A stretch of DNA of 20,933 nt from Deltaproteobacteria bacterium (lineage in GTDB: Bacteria > Desulfobacterota > Desulfobacteria > Desulfobacterales > JAFDCJ01). The notes beneath the pieces are model-generated. The model searched no databases. It had not been told where the DNA came from and saw nothing but the letters and a program-made list of their open reading frames with translations. The DNA lies in assembly GCA_024277475.1 (NCBI GenBank), contig JAJRVC010000397.1, positions 1 to 20,933 on the forward strand, given 5' to 3'. The translations under genes and the position numbers were made by a program. Below are positions 1 through 6,744 of this stretch, one piece after another (position 1 is the stretch's first letter; every line of letters begins with the position of its first letter).

Positions 1-376
1 CCAGAACCCACAACCCTGAACCCAGAACCCACAACCCTGAACCCAGAACCCACAACCCTGAACCCAGAACCCAGAACCCTGAACCCAGAACCCATGAACC
101 CATGAACCCAGAACCCAGAACCCAGAACCCAGAACTCTGAACTCTGAACCCAGAACCCCGAACCCACAACCCTGAACCCAGAACCCACAACCCTGAACTC
201 TGAACCCAGAACCCTGAACTCTGAACCCATGAACCCTGAACCCAGAACCCACAACCCTGAACCCTGAACCCAGAACCCGGAACCCGGAACCCTGAACCCA
301 GAACCCTGAACCCTGAACCCTGAACTCTGAACCCATGAACCCTGAACCCAGAACCCACAACCCATGAACCCTGAGT
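1..376. repeat. Degenerate heptamer tandem array (array 1)
   Basis: A nearly unbroken run of 7-base units of the form (G/C)AACCC(A/T), read as GAACCCA, GAACCCT, CAACCCT, with occasional GAACTCT, GAACCCG and 8-base GAACCCAT units. Variation falls at fixed places in the unit while the AACCC core is kept. The complementary strand has GGG runs every 7 bases, a G-quadruplex-type pattern. The minus-strand reading gives a low-complexity FRVLGS-like heptapeptide, which I take as a by-product of the period and not as a protein. The array starts before the window edge. Confidence 0.95.
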
Positions 377-382
377 CCCGCC

Positions 383-462
383 TTCTACTTAAGATTTCAA
401 TGAAAACGCCGATAGCATTTTAAGCGAATACGGCCGAAAGCCAGATCATTTCGTATTTTAAC
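383..462. repeat. 80-bp spacer repeat inside the heptamer arrays, copy 1
   Basis: A unique-looking segment starting TTCTACTTAAGATTTCAATG and ending CGTATTTTAA sits between two heptamer arrays. A second copy lies at 9431-9510 in the same orientation with about four mismatches. Both copies are flanked on both sides by the heptamer array and followed by a + strand gene for an exported or membrane protein. Its role is unknown. Confidence 0.9.
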
Positions 463-532
463 CCTGAACTCTGAACCCAGAACCCTGAACCCTGAACCCA
501 GAACCCTGAACTCTGAACCCAGAACCCTGAAC
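461..532. repeat. Heptamer array (array 1, 3' part)
   Basis: The GAACCCA/GAACCCT array resumes directly after the spacer and runs to the ribosome binding site of the gene starting at 545, so the repeat forms the immediate 5' leader of that gene. Confidence 0.9.
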
Positions 533-544
533 GAGGTAAAAAAA

Positions 545-2068
545 TTGAATCCAGCTCGAAGATGCAGATGGATAGGGTGGAAGCTTGCAATCAATCTCAC
601 AATTCTGCTCCTTATTCCTTCTCACAGCCCGGCCGGCACCCCTGACGGTATAAAGGCACTTTATCTGCCGTCACATAGCTTTACCGAACGTAAAATCGAC
701 GAGTTCGTACACTATGCGAAATTGGCGGGAATCAATGCCGCTGTTCTGCACGTCAAAGATCCTCACGGGTGGATTCGATGGAAATCCAACAATGCGCAAG
801 CCGCAGAAATCGGAGCCGTCGCCACAAACGGATTGGTGGAAAGCGCCTTGAGAAGGCTTAAAGCCCAGGGTTTCTGGACTATTGCAAAACTGGATGTGTT
901 CGCCGATCATCAACTGGTAACCAGACGTCCCGATATGGGAATCATTGACACTCAATCCGGAAACCCATGGTCGGACAAAAATGGGTTGTACTGGTCCAAT
1001 CCTTTTAACCAAAGGGTGTGGCAATACAATCTAGCGCTTTGCAAAGAACTTGTCCAGCTCGGATTTGACGAAATTCAATTTGACTATATTCGCTTCCCCA
1101 GTGATGGCAATCTTTCGGCCATTGAATATCCTCTCGATACGGGACAATTGAACAAAACTCAATGCATCGGTAAATTCTTGGAATCGGCCCAAGCTGCGCT
1201 AAAACCCACGGGAGTAACCATATCAGTTGATGTATTTGGGATGGTGGCTTGGAAATCGGTGGATTTCGGGGTAGGCCAACTGGTAGAATCCATCGCACCC
1301 TACGTGGATGTCATCAGCCCGATGCTCTATCCTTCCCATTTTCCTTCAGGATTTTTTGGGAAAAAAAAGCCGGTGGAGTATCCGCAGGAAATTGTGGAGT
1401 CAAGCATGAAGCGGATGAAAAGCCGCACCGGTAAAATAATACGACCCTGGATTCAGGGATTCTGGTATAAACCCGGTGATATCAATGCACAATTAGACGG
1501 ACTCCAGGTGGGTGGAACAACCGGCTGGTCCATCTGGAATCCCTCCGGTAATTATTCAACCACTTACAAAGCGCTTGCCGTAAGGTTGAATCAAACCTTC
1601 CCGGCTCCTCAATTCTATCCATCGGTTACGGAAATAATCCATAACGATGAGCGCATCATCCCGGGCGATCATCGCGTCGTCAATTTTACCAATTATAAAC
1701 AGGGATACTCCATTGTCTCCCTGGAAGAACCCAAAAACGGCAGCCGACACTCCTACTCAACACTTATCCAGGTTCTGGAGACCTTAGACGAAGGGATTAT
1801 CGATCGAATTTTGGCAACCCGCAAAATTCCATTTTCACGCTTAACCGGTAAAAATGTCAAAAAAGTACGCCTGGCCGATTTGCTTTGCAAAGATCTGCAG
1901 ATAGATCCGCATCGATTACGTCCTAAACCAATCTATATCGACTGGCAAAACGGCTGCCGGTTCACCAGGGCAATACCCGCAGATCGGCTGGTCAATTACC
2001 GGATCGCGGCAGTGGCGGTATTTGCGACAGATCGCGACATTTATGCAGTCTTGTCAAAGCACCTGTAG
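545..2068 (+). CDS. Exported DUF4015-type putative glycoside hydrolase
   Basis: The 507-residue product begins with a basic, then hydrophobic segment (about residues 1-31, ending SHSPAG) that looks like a signal peptide, so it probably acts outside the cytoplasmic membrane. Residues about 37-345 resemble the DUF4015 (putative glycosyl hydrolase) barrel: IKALYLPSHSF at the first strand, HVKDPHGWIRW, a FDYIRFPSDG strand with Asp180, ISVDVFG with Asp229, ISPMLYPSHF, and a closing GWSIWNPSGNY. Residues about 350-507 form an extra C-terminal region I do not recognise. Translation starts at TTG 545, supported by GAGGT at 535-539 shortly upstream; no in-frame ATG precedes the signal peptide. Substrate and true catalytic residues are unknown; the hydrolase label rests on family resemblance only. 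The heptamer array forms its leader, and no clear promoter is visible. Confidence 0.8.
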   Translation: MNPARRCRWIGWKLAINLTILLLIPSHSPAGTPDGIKALYLPSHSFTERKIDEFVHYAKLAGINAAVLHVKDPHGWIRWKSNNAQAAEIGAVATNGLVESALRRLKAQGFWTIAKLDVFADHQLVTRRPDMGIIDTQSGNPWSDKNGLYWSNPFNQRVWQYNLALCKELVQLGFDEIQFDYIRFPSDGNLSAIEYPLDTGQLNKTQCIGKFLESAQAALKPTGVTISVDVFGMVAWKSVDFGVGQLVESIAPYVDVISPMLYPSHFPSGFFGKKKPVEYPQEIVESSMKRMKSRTGKIIRPWIQGFWYKPGDINAQLDGLQVGGTTGWSIWNPSGNYSTTYKALAVRLNQTFPAPQFYPSVTEIIHNDERIIPGDHRVVNFTNYKQGYSIVSLEEPKNGSRHSYSTLIQVLETLDEGIIDRILATRKIPFSRLTGKNVKKVRLADLLCKDLQIDPHRLRPKPIYIDWQNGCRFTRAIPADRLVNYRIAAVAVFATDRDIYAVLSKHL

Positions 2069-2106
2069 AAAATTTTATGTTAAGGACTGTTCTCGAAAAC
2101 TCCTCA

Positions 2107-2223
2107 TTGACAATCTCCCCAAAAACCGGAATTCTCGAATTTTGATCTCATAACCTAATAATAAAATTATTAGGTGTAAAATTCATTTTTTGCGATTTTT
2201 GTGCCTTTTTGCAGCCATATCAC
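2107..2223 (+). repeat. Dispersed ~115-bp intergenic repeat (family R1), copy 1
   Basis: It begins TTGACAATCTC, passes through CTCGAATTTTGATCTCATAA and an AT-rich middle, and ends with TTTTTGTGCCTTTTTGC and GCCATATCA. Full or partial relatives lie at 5687-5727, 11382-11496, 12936-12961 (reverse), 13911-13962 (reverse), 17012-17126 and 20568-20645 (reverse). The reverse strand of its 3' end encodes MAAKRHKKHKN. Confidence 0.85.
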
Positions 2224-2590
2224 CATTTCCTCTTTCAACCGTCTCTCAAAAATCGAAGGCCGACTATAATGAGGCCGATAAGTTGATGCTTGATTTGATG
2301 CCATCGTGACAGGTCCACTTTGTTTTTTATATTATCATTTTGAGTCGATTGTGATAAAGGATGAGAAGGAATATTTTTTAGCCTTAAATCCGGAACCCTG
2401 AACGCTGAACCTCTGGAATGACGAATGAATGAATTCTGTCTATTAAAAAAAGACTGTGCAAAGCGAATCTATCTTTTCCTGCCGGGATCAACAGGATAGA
2501 GGTATGCGAGTCCAAAATAAATTCTGATAATCCTGTAAATCCTGTCAAAATAAATGTAGTTTAATTTGAGGCTTTAGGTTTGCGCTCTTA
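2224..2590. other. Intergenic stretch without a gene
   Basis: No coding region was found. An isolated heptamer remnant (ACCCTGAACGCTGAACCTC) lies near 2396-2414. At 2478-2550 an imperfect pair, GGGATCAACAGGAT and GATAATCCTGTAAATCCTGT, forms an inverted arrangement like the AATCCTGT-type intergenic repeats common in many bacterial genomes. The rest is AT-rich with nothing recognised. Confidence 0.6.
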
Positions 2591-2593
2591 ACT

Positions 2594-2679
2594 CCTGAAC
2601 CCAGAACCCACAACCCAGAACCCTGAACCCACAACCCAGAACCCTGAACCCTGAACCCTGAACCCTGAACCCCAGAACC
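2594..2679. repeat. Heptamer array (array 2)
   Basis: About a dozen GAACCCA, CAACCCA and GAACCCT units in the same strand orientation as array 1, ending about 50 bases before the histidine kinase start. Confidence 0.9.
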
Positions 2680-2727
2680 TGTCAACGGTTACCCCTATTT
2701 TAACGAACAACAGCAGGTGCAAGCCGT

Positions 2728-4494
2728 ATGAATGTTTCAAGAAAGAAATTCACAAAATCGCCTTTGGGTCCCAATCCGCTGAAATCAAATAAAAAAGTGA
2801 GGTTTGAAACCAAGGGGGACACCTCAGCTCTAAGCAAGTATTCGGATTCGATGGTGCTGGCCGTCATTTTTATAGCCATCATCTATTGGTTACTGGATTC
2901 CATCTTGAATATTTTTTTTTCAAATAAATTCAATCTTATTGCCGAACTCATCGGCCCTGATTTGTACGATATTTATCTGCGGGTGATCGTGTTGTGCCTG
3001 TTCATTTTGTTCGGTTCCCACGCGCAGGCCATTATTAACAAGTTAAAGGAGGCAAAACAAAAACTAAATGAATCCGAGGAGCTCTGGCGTTCCTTGGTAG
3101 CCACCGCACCGGACATGATCATCGCAGTGGATCAAAAAGGTATCATTCGCTTTATAAACCAGAATATATCTAAACTACCTCGAAAAAAAGCCATCGGTAA
3201 AAGTATGTACCGGTTTCTCCCCGCAGAGTATCGGGATCTTGCGAGGGAATGTATCGAAAGTGTCTTTAAGACCGGGGAACCGGAGAGTTTTGAAGTACGC
3301 ATGGGCACTGGCCGCAAACCCAAATGGTATACCTACCGCATCGGTGCCTTGAGACTCGATAGAAAAGTCATTGCGGCAACCATCATCTCATCCAACACGA
3401 CTGAATTCAAGCAAGCCGAAGAGTTGATACGATACAAAGAATTATTTGATAATGTCACTGAAGGGGTGTTTCTTTTCAACACCGAGGGAAAATTTATCGA
3501 GACCAATGGACGGATGCTCGAAAGTACCGGATACACAAGAAACGAATTCATAAAGCTCAGTATCACCAGAATCGTTGAGTCCAATCAGATTCCCTACCTG
3601 CAAAGTATGCTCCGAAAAGTGCGTACACAAAAAAAATCCCGCTTTCAGCTCAATATAAAAAATAGAAACGGCAGCATTACCCCCAATGAAGTCAACTGCC
3701 GTTTTGTTTCGTATCTGGGAAACCCCTCTTTTTTGTGTGTCGCAAAGGACATTACTGAAACAAAATTTCTTCACAACCAGTTGCTGAAATCCGAACGACT
3801 GGCCGCAACCGGACAGCTGGCGGCATCCATTGCCCATGAAATCAATTCTCCCCTGCAGGGAATTACGGCCCTGTTGAGCGTTATTCGCATGAAATATGAA
3901 GATGATAAAGAGCTTATAAGTCAATTGGATTTGATTAAAAATGCCTTTACCAGTATACGAAACACCGTTCGCAACCTCATCGATCTCAACCGGCCGGGCA
4001 AAGAAAATAAGCAACCCATGAATATCAATCAGGTAATAGAAAACACGGTAGCCCTGACGCGTAGTCATTTGAAAAAAAACATGGTAAGCATCCAGTTAAA
4101 CCTGGTTGCTAAAACATCGGAAATCATCGCATCCCCCCAGCAAATCGGTCAGGTCATCATGAATCTGGTCAACAATGCCGTGGAATCCATTATCAATGCA
4201 CCTGATTTCCAGGAAAAGCTTAGACAGTCTACACCCATTGGCGGTGAAATCAGCATCGACACCCACAACCAAAACGAAGAAATTATCATAACCGTTCAAG
4301 ACAACGGTCCGGGTATTTCAAAAAAGGACCTGGCAAAAATTTTTGATCCTTTTTTTACCCGCAAAAAAACCATGGGAATGGGGGTCGGGCTCTCTATTTG
4401 CTACAGGATTATCGAAGATCACAAAGGCATGATTTATGCCGATAACGCACCGGAAGGTGGGGCTGTCTTTACGATTCGGTTACCGTTAACCTAA
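2728..4494 (+). CDS. Membrane PAS-PAS sensor histidine kinase
   Basis: The 588-residue product is an orphan two-component sensor kinase. Two hydrophobic segments (about 42-64 and 82-99) anchor it in the membrane with only a short loop between them, so sensing is probably intracellular. A short helical linker (100-118) leads to PAS 1 (about 119-235, TAPDMIIAVDQKGIIRFIN) and PAS 2 (about 238-355, DNVTEGVFLFNTEGKFIETN, closing with VAKDITETK). The dimerisation and phosphoacceptor domain has H370 in SIAHEINSPLQG. The ATPase domain has the N box NLVNNAVES (479-487), DNGPG (525-529), a DPFFTRK segment and GMGVGLS (550-556). All catalytic motifs are intact. No response regulator or receiver domain is in the window, so its partner is elsewhere. 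The PAS ligand cannot be told from sequence. The start is ATG 2728, with a weak CAGGTG upstream. Confidence 0.93.
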   Translation: MNVSRKKFTKSPLGPNPLKSNKKVRFETKGDTSALSKYSDSMVLAVIFIAIIYWLLDSILNIFFSNKFNLIAELIGPDLYDIYLRVIVLCLFILFGSHAQAIINKLKEAKQKLNESEELWRSLVATAPDMIIAVDQKGIIRFINQNISKLPRKKAIGKSMYRFLPAEYRDLARECIESVFKTGEPESFEVRMGTGRKPKWYTYRIGALRLDRKVIAATIISSNTTEFKQAEELIRYKELFDNVTEGVFLFNTEGKFIETNGRMLESTGYTRNEFIKLSITRIVESNQIPYLQSMLRKVRTQKKSRFQLNIKNRNGSITPNEVNCRFVSYLGNPSFLCVAKDITETKFLHNQLLKSERLAATGQLAASIAHEINSPLQGITALLSVIRMKYEDDKELISQLDLIKNAFTSIRNTVRNLIDLNRPGKENKQPMNINQVIENTVALTRSHLKKNMVSIQLNLVAKTSEIIASPQQIGQVIMNLVNNAVESIINAPDFQEKLRQSTPIGGEISIDTHNQNEEIIITVQDNGPGISKKDLAKIFDPFFTRKKTMGMGVGLSICYRIIEDHKGMIYADNAPEGGAVFTIRLPLT

Positions 4495-4621
4495 GCCTGA
4501 CAAACCGGCAATAACGAATAGGTTATAAGATCAAACTTCTCGAATTTGTGCTTAATAATATACGGATATTCCAATGTTCAACAGTCTTGATCCACACCCA
4601 CTCGTCATTCATCATTTGCCA
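4495..4621. other. Gap between convergent genes
   Basis: The + strand kinase and the - strand zinc-ribbon gene converge here. AACCTA and TAGGTT arms (about 4490 and 4519) could pair loosely, but there is no T tract, so I do not call a terminator. Confidence 0.4.
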
Positions 4622-5014
4622 TTATCCCGCGGAGCCCTTGCCGCATTCCTTGCAGCGCCCGTCAGGGCCGATCACACCGATACAGTTACCATCACCGCAC
4701 AAAATGCGATCCTGCCAGTCATCATCTGCCGGAACTTCATCCGCAACATTTGATCCGGCTGTCTCCTGGGACACTTCCCGCTCAGGAGCCGGGCCTGCTT
4801 CCTCCAACGAACTGTCCGGTGGAGACGGCTCTTCCGTCTCTGAAAAATGGTCCTCCGCCAAAGTACCCTCATATTCCTTCCCGCACTCCTTGCAGCGTCC
4901 ACCGGGCCCGATTACGCCGATACAGCTTCCGTCACTGCACAATATACGACGGTCCCAGTCTATTTCAGTTGGAGCCGTTTCCCTCTCATTGTCTTCAGAT
5001 ATTTCAGTTTCCAT
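4622..5014 (-). CDS. Small protein with two CxxxxC/CxxC zinc ribbons
   Basis: The 130-residue, strongly acidic protein has no signal peptide. Two almost identical modules lie near its ends: W20-RILC26-C31-IGVIGPGGRC41-C44 and W100-RILC106-C111-IGVIGPDGRC121-C124. Each has four cysteines spaced C-x4-C-x9-C-x2-C, as expected for a zinc-binding ribbon. The linker (about 47-98) is rich in Glu, Ser and Pro and probably disordered. The pattern suggests a cytoplasmic adaptor or binding protein, but no function can be assigned. It is the last gene of the - strand cluster DUF1573-HAD-ribbon, 54 bases after the HAD gene. Start ATG 5014 has GGAG about nine bases upstream. Overlapping + strand frames through this stretch are shadows. 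Confidence 0.78.
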   Translation of the reverse strand: METEISEDNERETAPTEIDWDRRILCSDGSCIGVIGPGGRCKECGKEYEGTLAEDHFSETEEPSPPDSSLEEAGPAPEREVSQETAGSNVADEVPADDDWQDRILCGDGNCIGVIGPDGRCKECGKGSAG

Positions 5015-5068
5015 TCTTTTCTACTCCATAGCAATGTAAGCGTTCACGGGTTCAACGGTTACTCCTTC

Positions 5069-5686
5069 TCATACATTAAGCAGTTCTTCAAGCTCCCCGA
5101 GATTGCTGATGTGGTAATCCGCCCTCAGCCCTTGATTGCAGTATGCGACCAGGGGCATGCCGGCCGCTCTCGCGGCCAATTCGTCCAATAGCGAATCACC
5201 GATATAAATTACCTGACCGGGCGGGATTTTAAAATGGTCTGAAATTTTTAACAGCACATCAGGATGGGGTTTGGGTCGCTCGACATCGCCGGCAGTTACA
5301 ACCAGATCAAAATATCCGCCCAAATTAAATGCGGCCAGCAGCCGATCCATGGTGTCTGTTCTGTTGGTGGCGATAGCGGTTTTGAATTGCGGTTTTAGTT
5401 TTTCGAGCAGGGAAACCAGATGCGGCTCCACCGTGAGATAGCTGAAATACTGCCGATAATCCAGAGTTTTGCGAAAAACGTGAGCCGCCGCCAGGGTCTT
5501 TTCATCGGGGAATAAATAGGCCAGGGATTCGAATACAGTGTGCATGTGAACAAAGGTAAATTGTTCGTCCGTCACCGCCGGCCTGCCAAAATACTGCAGG
5601 ATCTTGCTGTAATAAACCCGATTGGCTTGTTCGGTATCAAATAATACGCCGTCACAATCAAATGCCACAACTTTAAAATCTACCAT
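5069..5686 (-). CDS. HAD-superfamily phosphatase (phosphoglycolate phosphatase-like)
   Basis: The 205-residue protein has all HAD motifs: nucleophile and acid/base pair D10 and D12 in FDCDGVLFD, motif II T107 in AIATNRTD, motif III K139 in RPKPHPD, and motif IV D164 and D168 in GDSLLDELAARAAG. An alpha-helical cap lies between about residues 17 and 90. The size and motifs fit Gph/PGP-type phosphatases, which hydrolyse small phosphate esters in the cytoplasm; the substrate is not determinable. I start at ATG 5686 because the domain begins immediately there. The frame stays open to 5776, but the upstream part (including MAAKRHKKHKN from 5719) is encoded by dispersed repeat R1 and has no clear ribosome binding site. 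It follows the DUF1573 gene and precedes the zinc-ribbon gene, probably in one transcript. Confidence 0.85.
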   Translation of the reverse strand: MVDFKVVAFDCDGVLFDTEQANRVYYSKILQYFGRPAVTDEQFTFVHMHTVFESLAYLFPDEKTLAAAHVFRKTLDYRQYFSYLTVEPHLVSLLEKLKPQFKTAIATNRTDTMDRLLAAFNLGGYFDLVVTAGDVERPKPHPDVLLKISDHFKIPPGQVIYIGDSLLDELAARAAGMPLVAYCNQGLRADYHISNLGELEELLNV

Positions 5687-5727
5687 ATTTTTGTGTTTTT
5701 TGTGCCTTTTTGCGGCCATATCAATAT
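5687..5727 (+). repeat. Dispersed repeat R1, partial copy 2
   Basis: Only the 3' end of R1 is present (TTTTTTGTGCCTTTTTGCGG then CCATATCAA). It abuts the start codon of the HAD gene, so the mRNA region where that gene's ribosome binding site should lie is repeat-derived. Confidence 0.85.
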
Positions 5728-5790
5728 TAAACCACCACTTCCGGTAGTGGATCCGGTGAGAAGGCAGCAAGGTCATCGGAAATAGTCGAG

Positions 5791-6564
5791 CTAATTGCCT
5801 TCACTCCCTTCCGGGGGGCTTCCCGGGGGCTCCCGCTTTGCAGGAGGATCGTTCGACTTGCGAGGACGCAGATAACCGTAAACCCTTACGTTGAGCTGCG
5901 GCCGGATCTTGCTGTCCGTTTCTAGTATAATGGAGTCGTGGTAACGGCCGGCGTCTGTTTTCAGGTTCTCAACATTTAGCTTATAAGCCGTGGTGCCGGA
6001 TTCTTTGGTTTCTTCCAGCTGGTATTTGATGTACTTGCCGTCTTTCGCATGCAAATTGAGAATCTTAAAAGGATATTTTTTTTCCGGAATAATGGTCACG
6101 GTAGCCTTGATAGGATCACCGACAAAACCGCTCATATTGGCATGTCGCGGACGGAACGTGACAAATTTCTCAACCTGGCCACTTATGACCAGGTCCAGCC
6201 GCGGGCGCGTTTTGTCATTGGTATAAACACCCGTGGTTTTTTTCATTTTTCTGCCACCGTATCCTTTGGTATCGACTTTCAGGGTTATTTTCCCCTCTCC
6301 ACCGGGAGGGATCTGTCTCGAATATGAGACAGCGGTGCACCCTCAGCCGGTCTTCACACGTTCTATGTTCAAGGTGGCTGTCCCCTTATTTTGAACGATA
6401 AATTCGTGCACGACTTTAGCTCCTTCAAGTACCGGGGAAAATTCATAGAGGGTTTGCGGAAAAAAAACGACGGGTCCGGCATCATCCTGGGCACTGAACC
6501 CAATTGCAGCAAACAGTGTCAGCCCAATTGTGACGGCTAGCGCTAAAGGCCCTTTACAGTTCAT
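5791..6564 (-). CDS. DUF1573 exported selenoprotein, UGA (Sec) at codon 74
   Basis: Conventional reading gives two pieces: 6343-6564 (73 aa, signal peptide, stop TGA) and 5791-6246 (151 aa). They are in the same frame, and the intervening codons read sensibly through the TGA: ERVKTG-U-GCTAVSYSRQIPPGGE, then GKITLKVDTKGYGGRK. This is the DUF1573 (ASH-like beta-sandwich) signature, in which an NIE/K.V..sCGCT motif is normal; here the first Cys is replaced by UGA (U74, then G75, C76, T77). The full product is 257 residues. Residues 1-25 are a signal peptide ending GFSA, followed by one or two beta-sandwich repeats and a Pro-rich basic/acidic tail. The protein is therefore periplasmic or extracytoplasmic with a probable Sec-Cys redox pair. 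Start ATG 6564 has AAGGAG seven bases upstream, and a near-consensus promoter precedes it. The alternative, a pseudogene with a nonsense mutation, is less likely given the SECIS-like hairpin and otherwise intact frame. Confidence 0.85.
6306..6345 (-). promoter_or_regulatory. Candidate bacterial SECIS element at the Sec codon
   Basis: On the - strand the UGA is followed by a two-part hairpin. The GA of UGA plus GGG (6344-6340) can pair with CCCTC (6310-6306), and CTGTCTC (6332-6326) pairs perfectly with GAGACAG (6319-6313) around the six-base loop ATATTC. The apical loop begins 17 bases after UGA, within the usual range for bacterial SECIS hairpins. Pairing was read by eye; no folding was run. 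The loop has U residues but no obvious GGU, so recognition by SelB is inferred. Confidence 0.72.
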
Positions 6565-6606
6565 GATTGGCTCCTTCTCTAAATTGATTTTATAAATCTT
6601 GAAAAA

Positions 6607-6635
6607 ATTTTATGACGCCTGCTGTACAATGTCAA
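6607..6635 (-). promoter_or_regulatory. Sigma70-type promoter of the DUF1573-HAD-ribbon cluster
   Basis: Read on the - strand: TTGACA (6635-6630), exactly 17 bases, TAAAAT (6612-6607). This is a full -35 match and a five-of-six -10 match. The start codon at 6564 is about 35 bases beyond the expected transcription start. Confidence 0.75.
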
Positions 6636-6744
6636 GGTGCAATTAGCAGCGAACCAGGCCTTTGAATGTGCAACCGGATCCCCCCGCGCCTCACATTGAG
6701 TGATTTCTTGCTCTAGGCCCTTTTTCCCCGCAACCCGGACATTC

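Noticed and set aside
1..376. CRISPR array
   Set aside because: The units are 7 bases long with no unique spacers of constant length and no cas genes nearby.
397..600. Minus-strand open frame with FRVLGS-type repeats (also 9445-9666)
   Set aside because: Both frames consist of the heptamer array plus the 80-bp spacer read in reverse. They have no ribosome binding site, and the open frame follows from a 7-base period without stops. I treat them as repeat, not protein.
4548..5039. + strand open frames opposite the zinc-ribbon gene
   Set aside because: They are shadows. The minus frame has the repeated Cys pattern, a ribosome binding site and operon context.
5069..5071. Second selenocysteine codon at the HAD stop (TGA followed by EGVTVEPVNAYIAME)
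   Set aside because: The HAD domain is complete before the TGA, the extension is only about 15 codons with no family resemblance, and no SECIS-like hairpin was seen.
5687..5776. N-terminal extension of the HAD protein to 5776
   Set aside because: The extension includes repeat R1 and lacks a ribosome binding site, and the HAD fold starts directly at ATG 5686.
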